Below the pieces are notes generated by a model. It was not told where the DNA came from. It saw nothing but the letters and a program-made list of their open reading frames with translations, and searched no databases. Below are positions 1 to 8,283 of a DNA stretch of 64,000 nt, in pieces. The position numbers and the translations under genes are program-made. The DNA comes from Paraclostridium bifermentans (lineage in GTDB: Bacteria > Bacillota > Clostridia > Peptostreptococcales > Peptostreptococcaceae). Where the stretch lies: positions 3,100,001 through 3,164,000 of the forward strand of contig NZ_CP079737.1 of the NCBI RefSeq assembly GCF_019916025.1, read 5' to 3'. How positions within the stretch are numbered: the stretch's first letter is position 1; the number at the start of each line of letters is the position of its first letter.

Positions 1-200
1 ACTTTTACAGCAACTCCATCTTTAACTTCTGCAACTTTAAAATCTACATCTTTATAGTCTTTTAAGTTTATTACATTCTTTTCATTAACGTCTTTTTTAT
101 CTGTTGCCTTCTCAACTTTTGCATCGTCTGCATGCGCTATCCCGTTCATTGATAATGCCATAAATGATGCAAATACTGGTACTAATATTTTTCTCTTCAT
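1..200 (-). CDS. Secreted protein of unknown function, N-terminal part only
   Basis: An open frame starts at an ATG at 200 and runs off the left window edge after 66 codons. A GGAGGG ribosome site lies about 10 bases upstream. The first residues (MKRKILVPVF...) form a basic N-end and a hydrophobic stretch ending in AHA, a typical signal peptide cut near residue 24. What follows is a lysine- and aspartate-rich segment beginning DDAKVEKATDKK. The protein is probably exported. No domain can be recognised from this fragment, so no function is given. Confidence 0.7.
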   Translation of the reverse strand, partial: MKRKILVPVFASFMALSMNGIAHADDAKVEKATDKKDVNEKNVINLKDYKDVDFKVAEVKDGVAVK

Positions 201-585
201 AATGTTTTTCCCTCCAAAAATTCACCATAAGTATTCTTACGTGTTATTTTCATAGCTGAAACCTATGTAGGATAAAATACTAATACACAAGATATTTTCA
301 TTTTTGTATTTATATGTCACAACTTTGTAACTGTTTTGTAAATAATTGTTACAAGTTATATAGTATTCTTATATTAACAATATTTAACTTATATCTTGTA
401 TATAATATTTAAAAATTTATTATTTTATCCAAAAATAACTTTTAATATACATTTTTATATTAATTATATACTATTTTTTTCAAAAAGTAAATAAATTTGG
501 ATATTTTAGCATATATTAGCATGGAATTTTTTATATCTAGTATATAAATTTTTTTATATGCTTTTTTTATTTTTTGCATAAAAAT
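201..585. other. AT-rich intergenic region upstream of the secreted-protein gene
   Basis: About 385 bases without a gene, holding the leader and presumably the promoter of the secreted-protein gene, which reads leftwards from 200. The one structured element seen is an inverted repeat: AACTTTGTAAC at 321-331 against GTTACAAGTT at 348-357, separated by 16 bases. It could be an operator or a weak hairpin. Nothing else is recognisable. Confidence 0.4.
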
Positions 586-632
586 AAAAGTGTACATTTA
601 ATCAGTATAAGACTGATTAAATGTACACTTTT
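586..632 (-). terminator. Intrinsic terminator of gluD
   Basis: A perfect 21-bp stem (586-606 against 612-632) with a 5-base loop is flanked by T-rich tracts on both strands. It lies 36 bases beyond the gluD stop codon. It would also stop transcription coming from the other side. Confidence 0.85.
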
Positions 633-667
633 TTTATTCTAAATTTTATTTATTTTAATATTATTTA

Positions 668-1966
668 TTAAGCTAAAGATGTAGCTTCTTTCTTAGCATC
701 TTCTTTAACAGGAGCTTCTGTATACCATCCTCTTAATTTCATAGCATCAGCTATTCTCTTAATTGACATCATGTATGCAGCTGTTCTCATTTCAACATTG
801 TGGTCTCCTGCTAATGTCCATATTTCTTCAAATGCTTTTTTCATTAAAGCTCTTTGTTTTTCTTGAACTTCATCAAAACTCCAGTTGTATCTCATTAAAT
901 TTTGAACCCATTCAAAGTAAGAAACTGTAACTCCACCACTATTAGCTAATATATCTGGTACTAAAGTTATTCCTTTTTCAAATAGTATTTTATCTGCTTC
1001 TGGAGTAGTTGGTCCATTAGCTCCTTCACATACTATTTTAGCTTTTATATCTCCAGCATTTGCTGAAGTTATTTGATTTTCTAGTGCACAAGGCATTAAT
1101 ACGTCAACGTCTGCAGTTATTACACTTTGGTCAACAGCTTCTGCACCTGGGAATCCTTTTATACATCTATGTTCTTTATTGTAAGCCATTAAAGCTTTCA
1201 TATCTATTCCATCTTTATTATATATAGTTCCTGTATGGTCTTCTACATATATTACTTTAGCTCCTGCTTCATCTATGTACATACCAGCGAAGCTTCCAAC
1301 ATTACCAAATCCTTGAAGTCCTACAGTAACATTAGATACATCTATTCCTTTTTTCTTAGCTGCTTCCATTGCAATTGTAGCAACTCCATATCCTGTAGCT
1401 TCGTTTCTAGCTAAAGATCCGTAGAAATCAACTGGTTTTCCAGTAAATACTCCTGGTTGGAATTCCCCTGTAACATTTGCATATTCATCAACCATCCAAG
1501 CCATTATTTGTCCATTTGTATTAACATCTGGAGCTGGTATATCTTCTTTTTCTCCTATTATTGGAGCTATTGACTTAGCAAATCCTCTTGATATTCTTTC
1601 TAACTCACCTTGAGAGAATTCTGTAGGATCGATGGCCATACCACCTTTACCTCCACCATAAGGTATTCCTACTACTGAACACTTGAAAGTCATCCAAGTA
1701 GATAAAGCTTTAACCTCGTCCATACAAACTGCTGGATGGAATCTTAATCCTCCTTTAAATGGTCCACAAGCATTATTATGTTGTGATCTATATCCTGTAA
1801 ATGTTCTTACAGTCCCATCATCCATTTTAACTGGGAATGATACTTCTAACACTCTCATTGGATTTTTTAATATTTCATATACTGCTGGATCTGCCCCTAA
1901 TCTATCGCAAGCAGTTTTTACTTGAGATCTTGCTATCTCTAGAACATTTAAAGTTTTTTCAGCCAT
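668..1966 (-). CDS. gluD: NAD-specific glutamate dehydrogenase
   Basis: Oxidatively deaminates glutamate to 2-oxoglutarate and ammonia in the cytoplasm with NAD, central to amino-acid fermentation. The 432-residue protein carries the family signature around residues 99-114 (IPYGGGKGGM, catalytic lysine about 107) and a Rossmann GFGNVG at about 219-224. A strong AAGGGGG ribosome site precedes the ATG. The gene stands alone, between its own promoter and a strong terminator. Oddity: after LRGWY, where such enzymes normally end as I recall, there is a charged tail of about 16 residues ending KKEATSLA. The family assignment is secure. Confidence 0.97.
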   Translation of the reverse strand: MAEKTLNVLEIARSQVKTACDRLGADPAVYEILKNPMRVLEVSFPVKMDDGTVRTFTGYRSQHNNACGPFKGGLRFHPAVCMDEVKALSTWMTFKCSVVGIPYGGGKGGMAIDPTEFSQGELERISRGFAKSIAPIIGEKEDIPAPDVNTNGQIMAWMVDEYANVTGEFQPGVFTGKPVDFYGSLARNEATGYGVATIAMEAAKKKGIDVSNVTVGLQGFGNVGSFAGMYIDEAGAKVIYVEDHTGTIYNKDGIDMKALMAYNKEHRCIKGFPGAEAVDQSVITADVDVLMPCALENQITSANAGDIKAKIVCEGANGPTTPEADKILFEKGITLVPDILANSGGVTVSYFEWVQNLMRYNWSFDEVQEKQRALMKKAFEEIWTLAGDHNVEMRTAAYMMSIKRIADAMKLRGWYTEAPVKEDAKKEATSLA

Positions 1967-2050
1967 TTTAAAAGCCCCCTTAAAAATATTTTAATTTTTT
2001 AAATCCCCTTTGTTATTTGTCGGAAAATGATTTCCTCCACTTACAGTTTG

Positions 2051-2079
2051 ATTATAGCACAGTTTTTTATGTATTTGTA
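2051..2079 (-). promoter_or_regulatory. Probable promoter of gluD
   Basis: On the minus strand a perfect TATAAT (2056-2051) is preceded by TGC, giving an extended -10, with a weak -35 (TACAAA, 2079-2074) 17 bases further upstream. The predicted leader before the gluD ATG is about 75 bases. It contains a GGAGG-like stretch with no start codon after it. Confidence 0.5.
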
Positions 2080-2098
2080 TAAAATTTCTATTAGTTTT

Positions 2099-2908
2099 TT
2101 ATTTAACACTTTTTATCTTGTTCACTCTTATATCTAACCTACTTACATTTATTAAAGTAACATCATACAATGCCTTTATTATATGTTCTTGAAGCTTAAA
2201 TATAGTTTCAATACAGTTAAATAAATCCAATTCTAAAATAATAAATATTTCTAAATTTCCTTTTTTATTGTTAAATTTTACTGAATTTATTTTACTTATG
2301 TAATCAAATTTTGATAGTTCAAAAAATATTATTTGATTTATTGCATTTTTTTTAATATAAAAATTCCCCATATAGCTAAATGTAGGTCTAATAATAGTTT
2401 TTTCAACTAATATAGATTCTTTATTTTCTCTTTTAAATAATTTTTTAATCGGATTTATACTAAGTCCACTAGCGATAGACTTAACCTCTAATGTCGGAAG
2501 AGGTATTATGTGATTTCCTTTACTTCTCCACTCTTTCGCAATATCTATTTCTTCTTGTGTCGATATTTCATTTATATAAACAGTTTTATATATTTTCCCT
2601 AAATTTAATTTACTAGCTATCTGATTTACCATTTTATCTGATGTTCCTATTATTAAAATAGACTCTATATTTTCTTCCACTATTTTAAATCTCATTTCAT
2701 TTCTATGATTTTCATCATTGAATATAGCTCTTTTAACTGCCTGAATTTTGGTGCTTGCTTGTTTTGCTGATATTCCAGCAATTATTTTATTTTTAAAAAT
2801 TAAAATTCCATCATCTATTATATAGTTTATATTTTTTTCATAGGCTAACTCTAATGCTTTATAGCTTTTTCCAGAACCACTCTCTCCTACTAATGCATAA
2901 ACCTTCAT
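2099..2908 (-). CDS. P-loop ATPase of unknown function
   Basis: A 269-residue protein with a clear Walker A motif at its N-end (GESGSGKS, residues 8-15). The rest has no domain I recognise; the C-terminal half (roughly 190-269) is rich in Lys, Asn and Ile and looks like a small alpha/beta domain. The start at 2908 is chosen because AGGAGT stands 5 bases upstream; a longer in-frame extension to 2950 lacks a ribosome site and runs into a hairpin repeat. It lies between the CO dehydrogenase operon and gluD on the same strand, but hairpins separate it from both. It may bind a nucleotide or cofactor; no substrate is evident. Confidence 0.7.
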   Translation of the reverse strand: MKVYALVGESGSGKSYKALELAYEKNINYIIDDGILIFKNKIIAGISAKQASTKIQAVKRAIFNDENHRNEMRFKIVEENIESILIIGTSDKMVNQIASKLNLGKIYKTVYINEISTQEEIDIAKEWRSKGNHIIPLPTLEVKSIASGLSINPIKKLFKRENKESILVEKTIIRPTFSYMGNFYIKKNAINQIIFFELSKFDYISKINSVKFNNKKGNLEIFIILELDLFNCIETIFKLQEHIIKALYDVTLINVSRLDIRVNKIKSVK

Positions 2909-2933
2909 ATTTACACTCCTATAATATATATTT

Positions 2934-3065
2934 AAAAAAGAGTGTCCCAAAATAAGTATGGATAGAATAAATATAAGTTTTAGCGACTTTCAAAGCATCT
3001 TTTCAGCTTTAGGAGCAAAACTTATATTCATTCTTTCACACTATACTATTTTGAGACACTCCCTT
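2934..3065. repeat. Hairpin repeat, copy A; also terminator of the FAD oxidoreductase gene
   Basis: A roughly 130-base imperfect palindrome. The inner core (2973-3025) begins ATAAGTTTTAGCGAC and ends GGAGCAAAACTTAT, enclosing an AAAGC/GCTTT hairpin. The outer arms pair AGTGTCCCAAAAT with ATTTTGAGACACT. On the minus strand the structure ends in a run of T, directly after the stop of the oxidoreductase gene, so it should act as its terminator. Related copies lie at 12629, 22985, 26817 and 31201. Confidence 0.75.
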
Positions 3066-3067
3066 AA

Positions 3068-4297
3068 TTATATATTATAGCAAAACTCTCCATTTCCTTT
3101 AACAGAAAAGAAATCTGCATATCCTATTTCAAAAATTCTTTTTTCTAAATCTGGTATTTCTATATTATTTTTTATCAAATAAGTAAGAGCTCCTACATAA
3201 GATATATCACCTTGAATTATCGCTCCTTTGATAACATTATCTTTTATTATAAACTTTTTATACCCTGATTCATCTTTTCTAACATTTACGATACAGCCTT
3301 CTTCCATATCAACTATTCCTAGAGAAACTGTTGGTATACCCAGAAAATTCATTGTGTTTCTATATATAAATGAATCATCTATTTTTTCTTCTCTTCCTGT
3401 CATATTATAGGCAGCTACTATTCCTTGCTTCACAGCTAAAGGCCAAATTGCATTTTTACCAACAACATCACCTGCTGCAAATATGTCTTTCGTAGTAGTT
3501 TTACAATTCTCATCTATTACTATTCCTCGGTCATAACTTATAAACTCTTTATTTATAAATTCAGCGTTTGGAATAACCCCTGTTGCTACAATTGCCATAT
3601 CACATTCTATATAGGTTTCATCATCTAATACTACTCCAATTATATTTTCATTATTATCCATGCAAATTTCCTTAACACTTGCACCCTTAAAGAATTTCGT
3701 GCCTAATTCTTTAAATCTATTTTCATATACTGATGCAGAGTATTCATCTAACTGCCTATTTAATATAAAAGGTTCTCTATATATTACAGATATATCTAAA
3801 TTTTTATATTCTAATAATCCTATAAGCGCATCTATTCCTACGAGCCCAGCTCCTAATATGGCTATTTTTTTACAATCTTTTGCTTTCTGTTTTATTTCAT
3901 ACGCATCTTCTATATTTCTAAGTCCATATACATGCTTTGATTTTTTTAAGTTTTTTATAGGAGGCATCGCTGATGATGCACCTGTTGCAATTAATAATTT
4001 ATCATATTTAACTTTTTCACCAGTTTCTATTATAGATACTTCTTTATTTTTTATATCTACATCATTCACAGTACATGACTTTTTCCAACTTATATTATAT
4101 TTTTCATCAAATTTAGTTTCTACAAAGTTTAAGCTATCTAATGTTCTATGTTCAGATATAATATGATGTAACATACATCTTGAGTAAATGTGTTCATCTT
4201 TTGATATTAATGTTATATTAGCTTTTTCATCTAACTCCCTTAATACTTTTATAGCGTTAATGCCTGCAGCACTAGCACCCAGAACTACATAATTCAT
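3068..4297 (-). CDS. FAD-dependent NAD(P)H oxidoreductase next to CO dehydrogenase
   Basis: A 409-residue flavoprotein of the pyridine nucleotide-disulfide oxidoreductase family (NADH oxidase or ferredoxin:NAD reductase-like). The FAD site is at the N-end (VLGASAAGINAIK), a second Rossmann motif GAGLVGIDAL (about 150-160) binds NAD(P)H, and the family ATG and GD boxes are present (LLIATGASS, DIFAAGDVVG). It overlaps the end of the ferredoxin gene by 26 bases and is the third gene of the cooS operon. By known association of CooS, CooF and such flavoproteins it would pass electrons between the ferredoxin and NAD(P). No CXXXXC redox disulfide is apparent in the first domain. Confidence 0.85.
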   Translation of the reverse strand: MNYVVLGASAAGINAIKVLRELDEKANITLISKDEHIYSRCMLHHIISEHRTLDSLNFVETKFDEKYNISWKKSCTVNDVDIKNKEVSIIETGEKVKYDKLLIATGASSAMPPIKNLKKSKHVYGLRNIEDAYEIKQKAKDCKKIAILGAGLVGIDALIGLLEYKNLDISVIYREPFILNRQLDEYSASVYENRFKELGTKFFKGASVKEICMDNNENIIGVVLDDETYIECDMAIVATGVIPNAEFINKEFISYDRGIVIDENCKTTTKDIFAAGDVVGKNAIWPLAVKQGIVAAYNMTGREEKIDDSFIYRNTMNFLGIPTVSLGIVDMEEGCIVNVRKDESGYKKFIIKDNVIKGAIIQGDISYVGALTYLIKNNIEIPDLEKRIFEIGYADFFSVKGNGEFCYNI

Positions 4298-4742
4298 TTT
4301 TTACCTCCTCTTGTAGCGTTATTGCTCCAGTTGGACAATTAGCTACACACTTAGGATATCCTATACTTTCACACATATCACATTTCAAAATAGTTTGTTT
4401 TGTTTTATCATCAGGCTTTAAAAGTCCATATGGACACGCCATAACGCACATATAACAAACCCCACACTTATCTTTGTTATAACTTACTATTCCAGTTTCT
4501 TTATTTTTTGTCATAGCTCCACTCATACATGTAAGTACACACTCTGGAGTTTCACAATGTCTACAAATAATAGGAATTGGATTATTAAATTTGTTTAACT
4601 CTATATGGTTTCTACTTTCGTTATCTAGGTCTTCTAAATCTAAAGAGTACATATCTTTTTGTAAATCGTTTCTTAACATACATGCTAAAACACAACTCTT
4701 ACATCCGGTACATAATTCTTTATTAATTAGAATCCTATGCAT
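4272..4742 (-). CDS. CooF-like four-cluster ferredoxin
   Basis: A polyferredoxin of about 156 residues with several CxxCxxCxxxC blocks (CTGCKSCVLAC near the N-end, CRHCETPECVLTC, CGVCYMCVMACP, CDMCESIGYPKCVANCP), enough for four [4Fe-4S] clusters, as in CooF and HycB/NrfC-type electron carriers. It carries electrons to or from CooS in the cytoplasm. Its start overlaps the last codons of cooS. I chose the ATG at 4742 (MHRILINKELC, the usual family N-end); an in-frame ATG at 4754 is also possible. The oxidoreductase gene follows with an overlap, so the three genes are translationally linked. Confidence 0.88.
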   Translation of the reverse strand: MHRILINKELCTGCKSCVLACMLRNDLQKDMYSLDLEDLDNESRNHIELNKFNNPIPIICRHCETPECVLTCMSGAMTKNKETGIVSYNKDKCGVCYMCVMACPYGLLKPDDKTKQTILKCDMCESIGYPKCVANCPTGAITLQEEVKNELCSSGC

Positions 4743-6636
4743 AACATTCCACATCCTTCAGTCCTAATTTTTCTCTTCTGTCTATAATTATTTTTTCTAA
4801 TGTATCAGCTGAAGATACAACCTCTGAATCAACTATAACATGACCTCCAGTTATATCCTTTAACCCTTCAGTTAAAACTTGTGTAACTAATTTACCACCT
4901 GTTATAAATGGCGGTAATGCTAAATGAAGAGGTAATCCTAAAGCTAATCCAAATGCTCCATCTGCTAAAGCTTGTTCTTCTAACCATTGAGGTGCGGATA
5001 AAATTAGTGGAAGCTGAGGTATATCTATTCCTAATTCTTTAGCGATTTCAGTAGCAACTATTTCAAGTCTTCCTATAGCTAAGCATGGTCCAAAGTTCAA
5101 TACTGGTGGTATTCCTAAAGATTTACAAACCTCTTTTAAATTTTCACCTGCTAATTCTTCCGCTCCAGGAGACATTAATCCAACATTTTCTAAGCCTCCA
5201 GTTGAACATCCTGCAGATAAAACAATTATATCTCTTTTTATAAGCTCTTTAGTTAATTCTACAGTAAATACATCGTGTCCTTTTGCTGTCATATTTGAAC
5301 ATCCAACAACCGCTGCTATTCCTTTTATTTTACCTTCTGCAATTAAGTTTATAAGAGGTTTCCATGAGTTCCCTAAAAATGCTTTTAAGTTCTTCTCACT
5401 TACGCCTGTTAATGAAACATCGTGTCCATGATCACTAGGTATATCTATTTCAACTTCACCTCTTCTTGATTTATAACTTATTAAGGCTTCATTTATTAAT
5501 TTTTCTGAAATTGATTCTATATTTTCTCTATCGAATGGCACATATTCTGCATTAACTTTTTTAGCTACGTCATCTAAACAAACCATTTTTACTTTATATT
5601 TATCTGCTATCGGCTCTATACCTGGTATAGTACAGTTAAATTCAGATGCAATCATATCTATTGCTCCTGTAGAAATTACAGCCTCACTTGTAAAGTTATT
5701 TCCAGCATGACCTGCAAATACCTCTTTATAGTGCTCACCTCTTAACTGTAAATCTTGACCTACACAAGTACATCCAACTAATCTAAATCCTTTTGCTCCT
5801 GCTTCTTTTGCTAATTTGACAACATCTTCATCTTTCAATCTATCTTGGAAGTGAGCAAATGTTGAATGTTGATGTCCTGTTATCATTATATTTATATAAT
5901 CTTTATCTATAACTCTAAATCCTACAGGTGCAGTTCTTATAACTGGTTCTCCTAAAATAACATCATTTAAAAGATTAGTTAGTGTAAGTCCATATAATCC
6001 AGTAGATATACCTAAATTTAAGCAGTTTATAAGCATGTCAACAGGGTCACTATTTAAATTTGTAGATGACTTGACTATTGCATCAAAAACTTCTGACTTA
6101 GCTCCTCCTGGCATTATACCTATCTCTTTCCACTTATTAACTCTTGGAGCATAAGCTATTTTCTCTACTAACTCCATTTTCTCATCTCTAGCTTTATATA
6201 AATCATCTAAAACCTTTTGTGCAACTTTTATACATTTTTCATGTCTATCATTAGCTTCAACCCCAAATATTTCAGCTAATTCATCTATTGTCTTTTCTCC
6301 CTTTATTATTCCTTTATCTTCACCTAATTTTTTCAAGTTTCTAGCTGTATTTTCAACAACATGCAGATAGCATGCAGCTCCACTTGCAACTGCTCTTAAA
6401 AAGTTTCTAGCAACTATCGTATCAGCATCTGCTCCACAAATTCCTCTTGGAGATTTAGGTGTTATTCTACATGGTCCATTTGCACATAATCTACAACATA
6501 CACCTTGAAGTCCAAAACCACATTTAATTTTTTGATCTTCAGTTCTATGGAATGCCGTTTCAACATCCTTCGACGCTACAAAACTTTCTAACCTTTTATC
6601 TGCACTTTCGCACATTTTACAACTAACACAAGACAT
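4735..6636 (-). CDS. cooS: Anaerobic carbon monoxide dehydrogenase, catalytic subunit
   Basis: Interconverts CO and CO2 at a [Ni-4Fe-5S] C-cluster. The 633-residue length is typical for the monofunctional enzyme. N-terminal cysteines for the D and B clusters are visible (C39, C47, C48, C51, C56, C67). C-cluster ligands sit in the GHQHS (about 256), GCTCVGQD, VVGCSNMTA, GCSTGG and GPCLAIGR segments. No acetyl-CoA synthase gene lies in this window; instead cooS is followed by an overlapping ferredoxin and a flavin oxidoreductase, suggesting CO oxidation coupled to NAD(P) or a redox valve. A GGGGG ribosome site precedes the ATG, and a Rex-like operator lies 57-74 bases upstream. Confidence 0.96.
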   Translation of the reverse strand: MSCVSCKMCESADKRLESFVASKDVETAFHRTEDQKIKCGFGLQGVCCRLCANGPCRITPKSPRGICGADADTIVARNFLRAVASGAACYLHVVENTARNLKKLGEDKGIIKGEKTIDELAEIFGVEANDRHEKCIKVAQKVLDDLYKARDEKMELVEKIAYAPRVNKWKEIGIMPGGAKSEVFDAIVKSSTNLNSDPVDMLINCLNLGISTGLYGLTLTNLLNDVILGEPVIRTAPVGFRVIDKDYINIMITGHQHSTFAHFQDRLKDEDVVKLAKEAGAKGFRLVGCTCVGQDLQLRGEHYKEVFAGHAGNNFTSEAVISTGAIDMIASEFNCTIPGIEPIADKYKVKMVCLDDVAKKVNAEYVPFDRENIESISEKLINEALISYKSRRGEVEIDIPSDHGHDVSLTGVSEKNLKAFLGNSWKPLINLIAEGKIKGIAAVVGCSNMTAKGHDVFTVELTKELIKRDIIVLSAGCSTGGLENVGLMSPGAEELAGENLKEVCKSLGIPPVLNFGPCLAIGRLEIVATEIAKELGIDIPQLPLILSAPQWLEEQALADGAFGLALGLPLHLALPPFITGGKLVTQVLTEGLKDITGGHVIVDSEVVSSADTLEKIIIDRREKLGLKDVECYA

Positions 6637-6692
6637 AAATTACTTCCCCCTAAATATATTTTTATGGTAATCTTTTCTATATATACCATCCA

Positions 6693-6710
6693 TTGTTAAT
6701 ACTTAAACAT
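6693..6710. promoter_or_regulatory. Candidate Rex operator upstream of cooS
   Basis: The 18-mer TTGTTAATACTTAAACAT matches 12 of 14 fixed positions of the Rex consensus as I remember it (TTGTTAA, four bases, TTAACAA). It lies 57-74 bases before the cooS ATG, where a promoter is expected. The rex gene itself is only about 1.6 kb away. Confidence 0.45.
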
Positions 6711-6735
6711 ATTTTTGAAAAAGTTTTCCCAGCTA

Positions 6736-6786
6736 TAAAAAACTTATTTAATTTTTAAAAATCCAATAATTAAATAAGTTTTTTTA
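6736..6786 (-). terminator. Intrinsic terminator of the capA-like gene
   Basis: The arms AAAAAACTTATTTAATT (6737-6753) and its complement (6768-6785) form a stem five bases beyond the stop codon of the capA-like gene, followed by T residues on the minus strand. Confidence 0.75.
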
Positions 6787-6790
6787 TAAT

Positions 6791-7876
6791 CTATTTATTT
6801 AAGCCTTCGCTTATATCTTTTAATTTATTTTTTACCCTTTCCGCCTCATTCCCTGTAAGTGGTGTTGGTTGGTAATTATTAATACCATTTTGAGATGATA
6901 TAGAACATGGTATAATTTCAGGTTTGTTTATACTTATCAGTTTGCTATCTTCAAAATTAAATGTTTGTTTGTATATAAAAGTATCTTTATCTTGAGGATT
7001 CTTATTACCCCCAAAGCAGAAATTACTTAAACTATATGCAATATACTTTCCTTTATACTCTTCTATTCCTTGCATAACATGAGGATGACTCCCTAACACA
7101 CCGTCAACTCCATTATCTATAGCAAAGTGTGCAAAATCTTTTTGAACTTGGTCAGGATAATATTGTCGTTCTGTTCCCCAGTGGAAATATACAAATACTA
7201 TATTAGATTCTTTTTTAACATTTTGTATATCTTTTTTCATATTATTTAAAAATTCTTCATTATAATTTTCAGGCCACCCATTATAGCCTAATAATCCAAC
7301 TTTTACCCCTTTAACATCTACTATACTCTTCTCTCCTAATCCAAAATAATCTATATTATTTTCTTTTAATATAAATTTAGTTTGTTTCATCCCCTCTTCA
7401 AAATAATCCTCTGAATGGTTATTTGCTAATGTTACAACATCTATACCTCCTTGGTTAAGTATATTTACATAAGAAGGGTCTCCTTTAAATGCAAATTTTT
7501 TTATTTTAGCATTACTTGCACTAGTTAAAGGTCCCTCTAAGTTTGCTACCGTTAAGTCATCCTCCTCAAAAATATTCTTAACATTTTTCAAAAAATATCC
7601 ATAATTTTGTCCTTGATTTTCAAACTCATTATCAAAAGATCCATAGTATGAGGCTCCCTTATAATTCCCCATGGTTATATCCCCTACAAAATCAATAGTT
7701 ATGCTTTCTTTTTTTACCTCTTTAACTTCTCCAACTTTCTTTGATTTTTCATTATCATCTTTAATTTTATCATCTACTAAAGCAAATTTAAAAATAAGCA
7801 TGCAAATAACTACCACTAAAAAAATTATTACAGATACTAATAGTGATAGCTTCTTTTTATTAATCTTTTTTTCCAT
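6791..7876 (-). CDS. CapA-like (PGA_cap) membrane-anchored metallophosphatase-fold protein
   Basis: A 361-residue protein with a basic N-end and one transmembrane segment (about residues 10-30) that anchors an extracellular domain. That domain shows the PGA_cap/CapA motifs: DFVGDITMG, ANLEGPLT, ANNHSEDY and SHPHVMQG, the pattern of a calcineurin-like metallo-esterase fold. In Bacillus CapA takes part in poly-gamma-glutamate export, but no capB or capC is nearby, so the substrate here is unknown. The start at 7876 follows GGAGGT; a longer in-frame extension upstream has no ribosome site. Confidence 0.8.
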   Translation of the reverse strand: MEKKINKKKLSLLVSVIIFLVVVICMLIFKFALVDDKIKDDNEKSKKVGEVKEVKKESITIDFVGDITMGNYKGASYYGSFDNEFENQGQNYGYFLKNVKNIFEEDDLTVANLEGPLTSASNAKIKKFAFKGDPSYVNILNQGGIDVVTLANNHSEDYFEEGMKQTKFILKENNIDYFGLGEKSIVDVKGVKVGLLGYNGWPENYNEEFLNNMKKDIQNVKKESNIVFVYFHWGTERQYYPDQVQKDFAHFAIDNGVDGVLGSHPHVMQGIEEYKGKYIAYSLSNFCFGGNKNPQDKDTFIYKQTFNFEDSKLISINKPEIIPCSISSQNGINNYQPTPLTGNEAERVKNKLKDISEGLNK

Positions 7877-7986
7877 TTGTCTACCTCCACCAAAGTAATA
7901 AGCCCTAAATATATTATAGCTTATACTATTTGTCAAAATAAATCGGTTTATGTAATATGTTTGTTTTTTTGTATGTATTCTAATTA

Positions 7987-8015
7987 TTGTTATATATATT
8001 TTTTTTTGTTATAAT
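7987..8015 (+). promoter_or_regulatory. Promoter of the small ferredoxin gene
   Basis: -35 TTGTTA (7987-7992), a 17-base spacer and -10 TATAAT (8010-8015), about 43 bases before the ferredoxin ATG: a near-consensus vegetative promoter. Confidence 0.75.
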
Positions 8016-8057
8016 ACTAATGAACATAATTTTACATATTTTAGGAGGAGATTGAAA

Positions 8058-8228
8058 ATGGCTTACAAAATTAATGATGCTTGTATAAGCTGTGGTGCTT
8101 GTGAAGCTGAGTGCCCAGTTAGCTGTATATCAGCTGGAGATGACAAATATGTTATAGATGCAGATACTTGTATAGAGTGTGGTGCTTGTAACGGAGTTTG
8201 TCCAGTAGATGCTCCACAACCAGAATAA
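8058..8228 (+). CDS. 2[4Fe-4S] ferredoxin
   Basis: A 56-residue protein (starts MAYKINDACISCGAC) with two CxxCxxCxxxCP motifs (CISCGACEAECP at 9-20, CIECGACNGVCP at 38-49), the classic clostridial low-potential electron carrier. GGAGGAG stands 7 bases before the ATG, a good promoter lies upstream and a strong terminator follows, so it is a single-gene unit. It probably serves the ferredoxin-dependent enzymes of the cell, including CooS and 2-oxoacid oxidoreductases. Confidence 0.97.
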   Translation: MAYKINDACISCGACEAECPVSCISAGDDKYVIDADTCIECGACNGVCPVDAPQPE

Positions 8229-8242
8229 TAATAAATTAAAAT

Positions 8243-8279
8243 AAAAAAGCTACCTACTTTGTAGGTAGCTTTTTTATTT
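8243..8279. terminator. Bidirectional terminator between the ferredoxin gene and rex
   Basis: A stem of AAAAAAGCTACCTAC and its complement with a TTT loop, flanked by A and T runs on both sides. It lies just after the ferredoxin stop and five bases beyond the rex stop on the opposite strand, so it serves both converging genes. Confidence 0.9.
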
Positions 8280-8283
8280 TAAT

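Noticed and set aside
3660-4166. Long plus-strand frames antisense to the FAD oxidoreductase and similar frames opposite prfB, murA, cdaR and glgA
   Set aside because: They are mirror frames of strongly coding minus-strand genes, hold no motif and have no ribosome site.
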